From positions 206,169-270,168 of the forward strand of contig CAMWBY010000002.1 in NCBI GenBank assembly GCA_947172645.1: a DNA stretch of 64,000 nt. Reading direction: 5' to 3'. Origin of the DNA: an uncultured Lachnospiraceae bacterium. Its GTDB lineage: Bacteria > Bacillota > Clostridia > Lachnospirales > Lachnospiraceae. Position numbers and translations under genes: made by a program. The notes beneath the pieces are model-generated. The model searched no databases and was not told where the DNA came from. It worked only from the letters and a program-made list of their open reading frames with translations. Positions 63,884 to 64,000 of this stretch are shown here, piece by piece (position 1 is the stretch's first letter; every line of letters starts with the position of its first letter).

Positions 63884-63900
63884 GATATATCTAGTATATC
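63884..63900 (-). promoter_or_regulatory. Putative operator of the YoeB module
   Basis: GATATA/TATATC inverted repeat around a 5-base centre, 21-37 bp before the antitoxin start. Suits a ribbon-helix-helix autorepressor. Confidence 0.4.
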
Positions 63901-64000
63901 CTATAACGTAGCATTTGTAAAGCATTTTGCTATACATACATTTACTTCGAAAATTGAAATTTTAAATTCCACCTTTAGACAATTCAATGGAATTTACCTC

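Overview
The window looks like a chromosome segment of a Gram-positive anaerobe of the Lachnospiraceae type (Clostridia). This is inferred from strong AGGAGG-type ribosome binding sites, sigma-A promoters, mixed GC content, Firmicutes-type toxin-antitoxin modules, and a large wall or surface polysaccharide locus that includes CotH, VTC and DUF4956 proteins. No rRNA, tRNA, CRISPR array or complete insertion sequence was seen.

Region 1 (1-23.5 kb) is a surface glycopolymer locus. It holds an MBOAT O-acyltransferase (cut by the window edge) with an SGNH-like partner, a ChbG/YdjC-type deacetylase, a GtrB-like lipid-linked glycosyltransferase, a UDP-glucuronate epimerase, UDP-glucose dehydrogenase, a GT8 transferase, two further GT2 enzymes, a GT-C-like membrane protein and a membrane-bound sulfatase-fold protein. 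Four CotH-type proteins are interleaved with them. Two belong to one operon that begins with a VTC-domain protein and a DUF4956 membrane protein. Two of the four have lost conserved kinase residues.

Region 2 (23.1-41.2 kb) starts with an XRE regulator and is otherwise a long minus-strand array. It encodes a GT4, an SDR enzyme, the CDP-3,6-dideoxyhexose set (RfbG, RfbH, RfbF), a second divergent RfbF, an aldolase fused to a DUF115-like domain, and an acetolactate-synthase-like ThDP enzyme. This combination resembles branched-chain sugar synthesis such as that of yersiniose. Next come a roughly 1964-residue membrane-anchored protein with a very regular 131-residue super-repeat, an AraC regulator and an Rmd-like reductase. 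A PAP2-GDPD-propeller fusion follows.

Region 3 (44.0-53.1 kb) carries a small unknown gene plus a 1713-residue DUF4132 protein, a YdeI-like protein and a three-gene ABC exporter.

Region 4 (53.1-64 kb) is AT-richer and accessory. It contains GNATs, DUF3788, a QueG-like iron-sulfur protein, a frameshifted HEPN-domain gene, a NUDIX/LD-carboxypeptidase pair, a HIT operon, a P-loop kinase, two toxin-antitoxin modules, decayed gene fragments and diverged repeats.

The left two thirds can be read as one program: make UDP-uronic acid, CDP-(branched) dideoxyhexose and probably GDP-6-deoxyhexose donors, transfer them on lipid carriers, then modify the exported polymer outside the cell by acylation, deacetylation, possible CotH phosphorylation and sulfatase-fold chemistry. 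That integrated reading is inference. Individual family calls rest on motifs read directly from the sequence.
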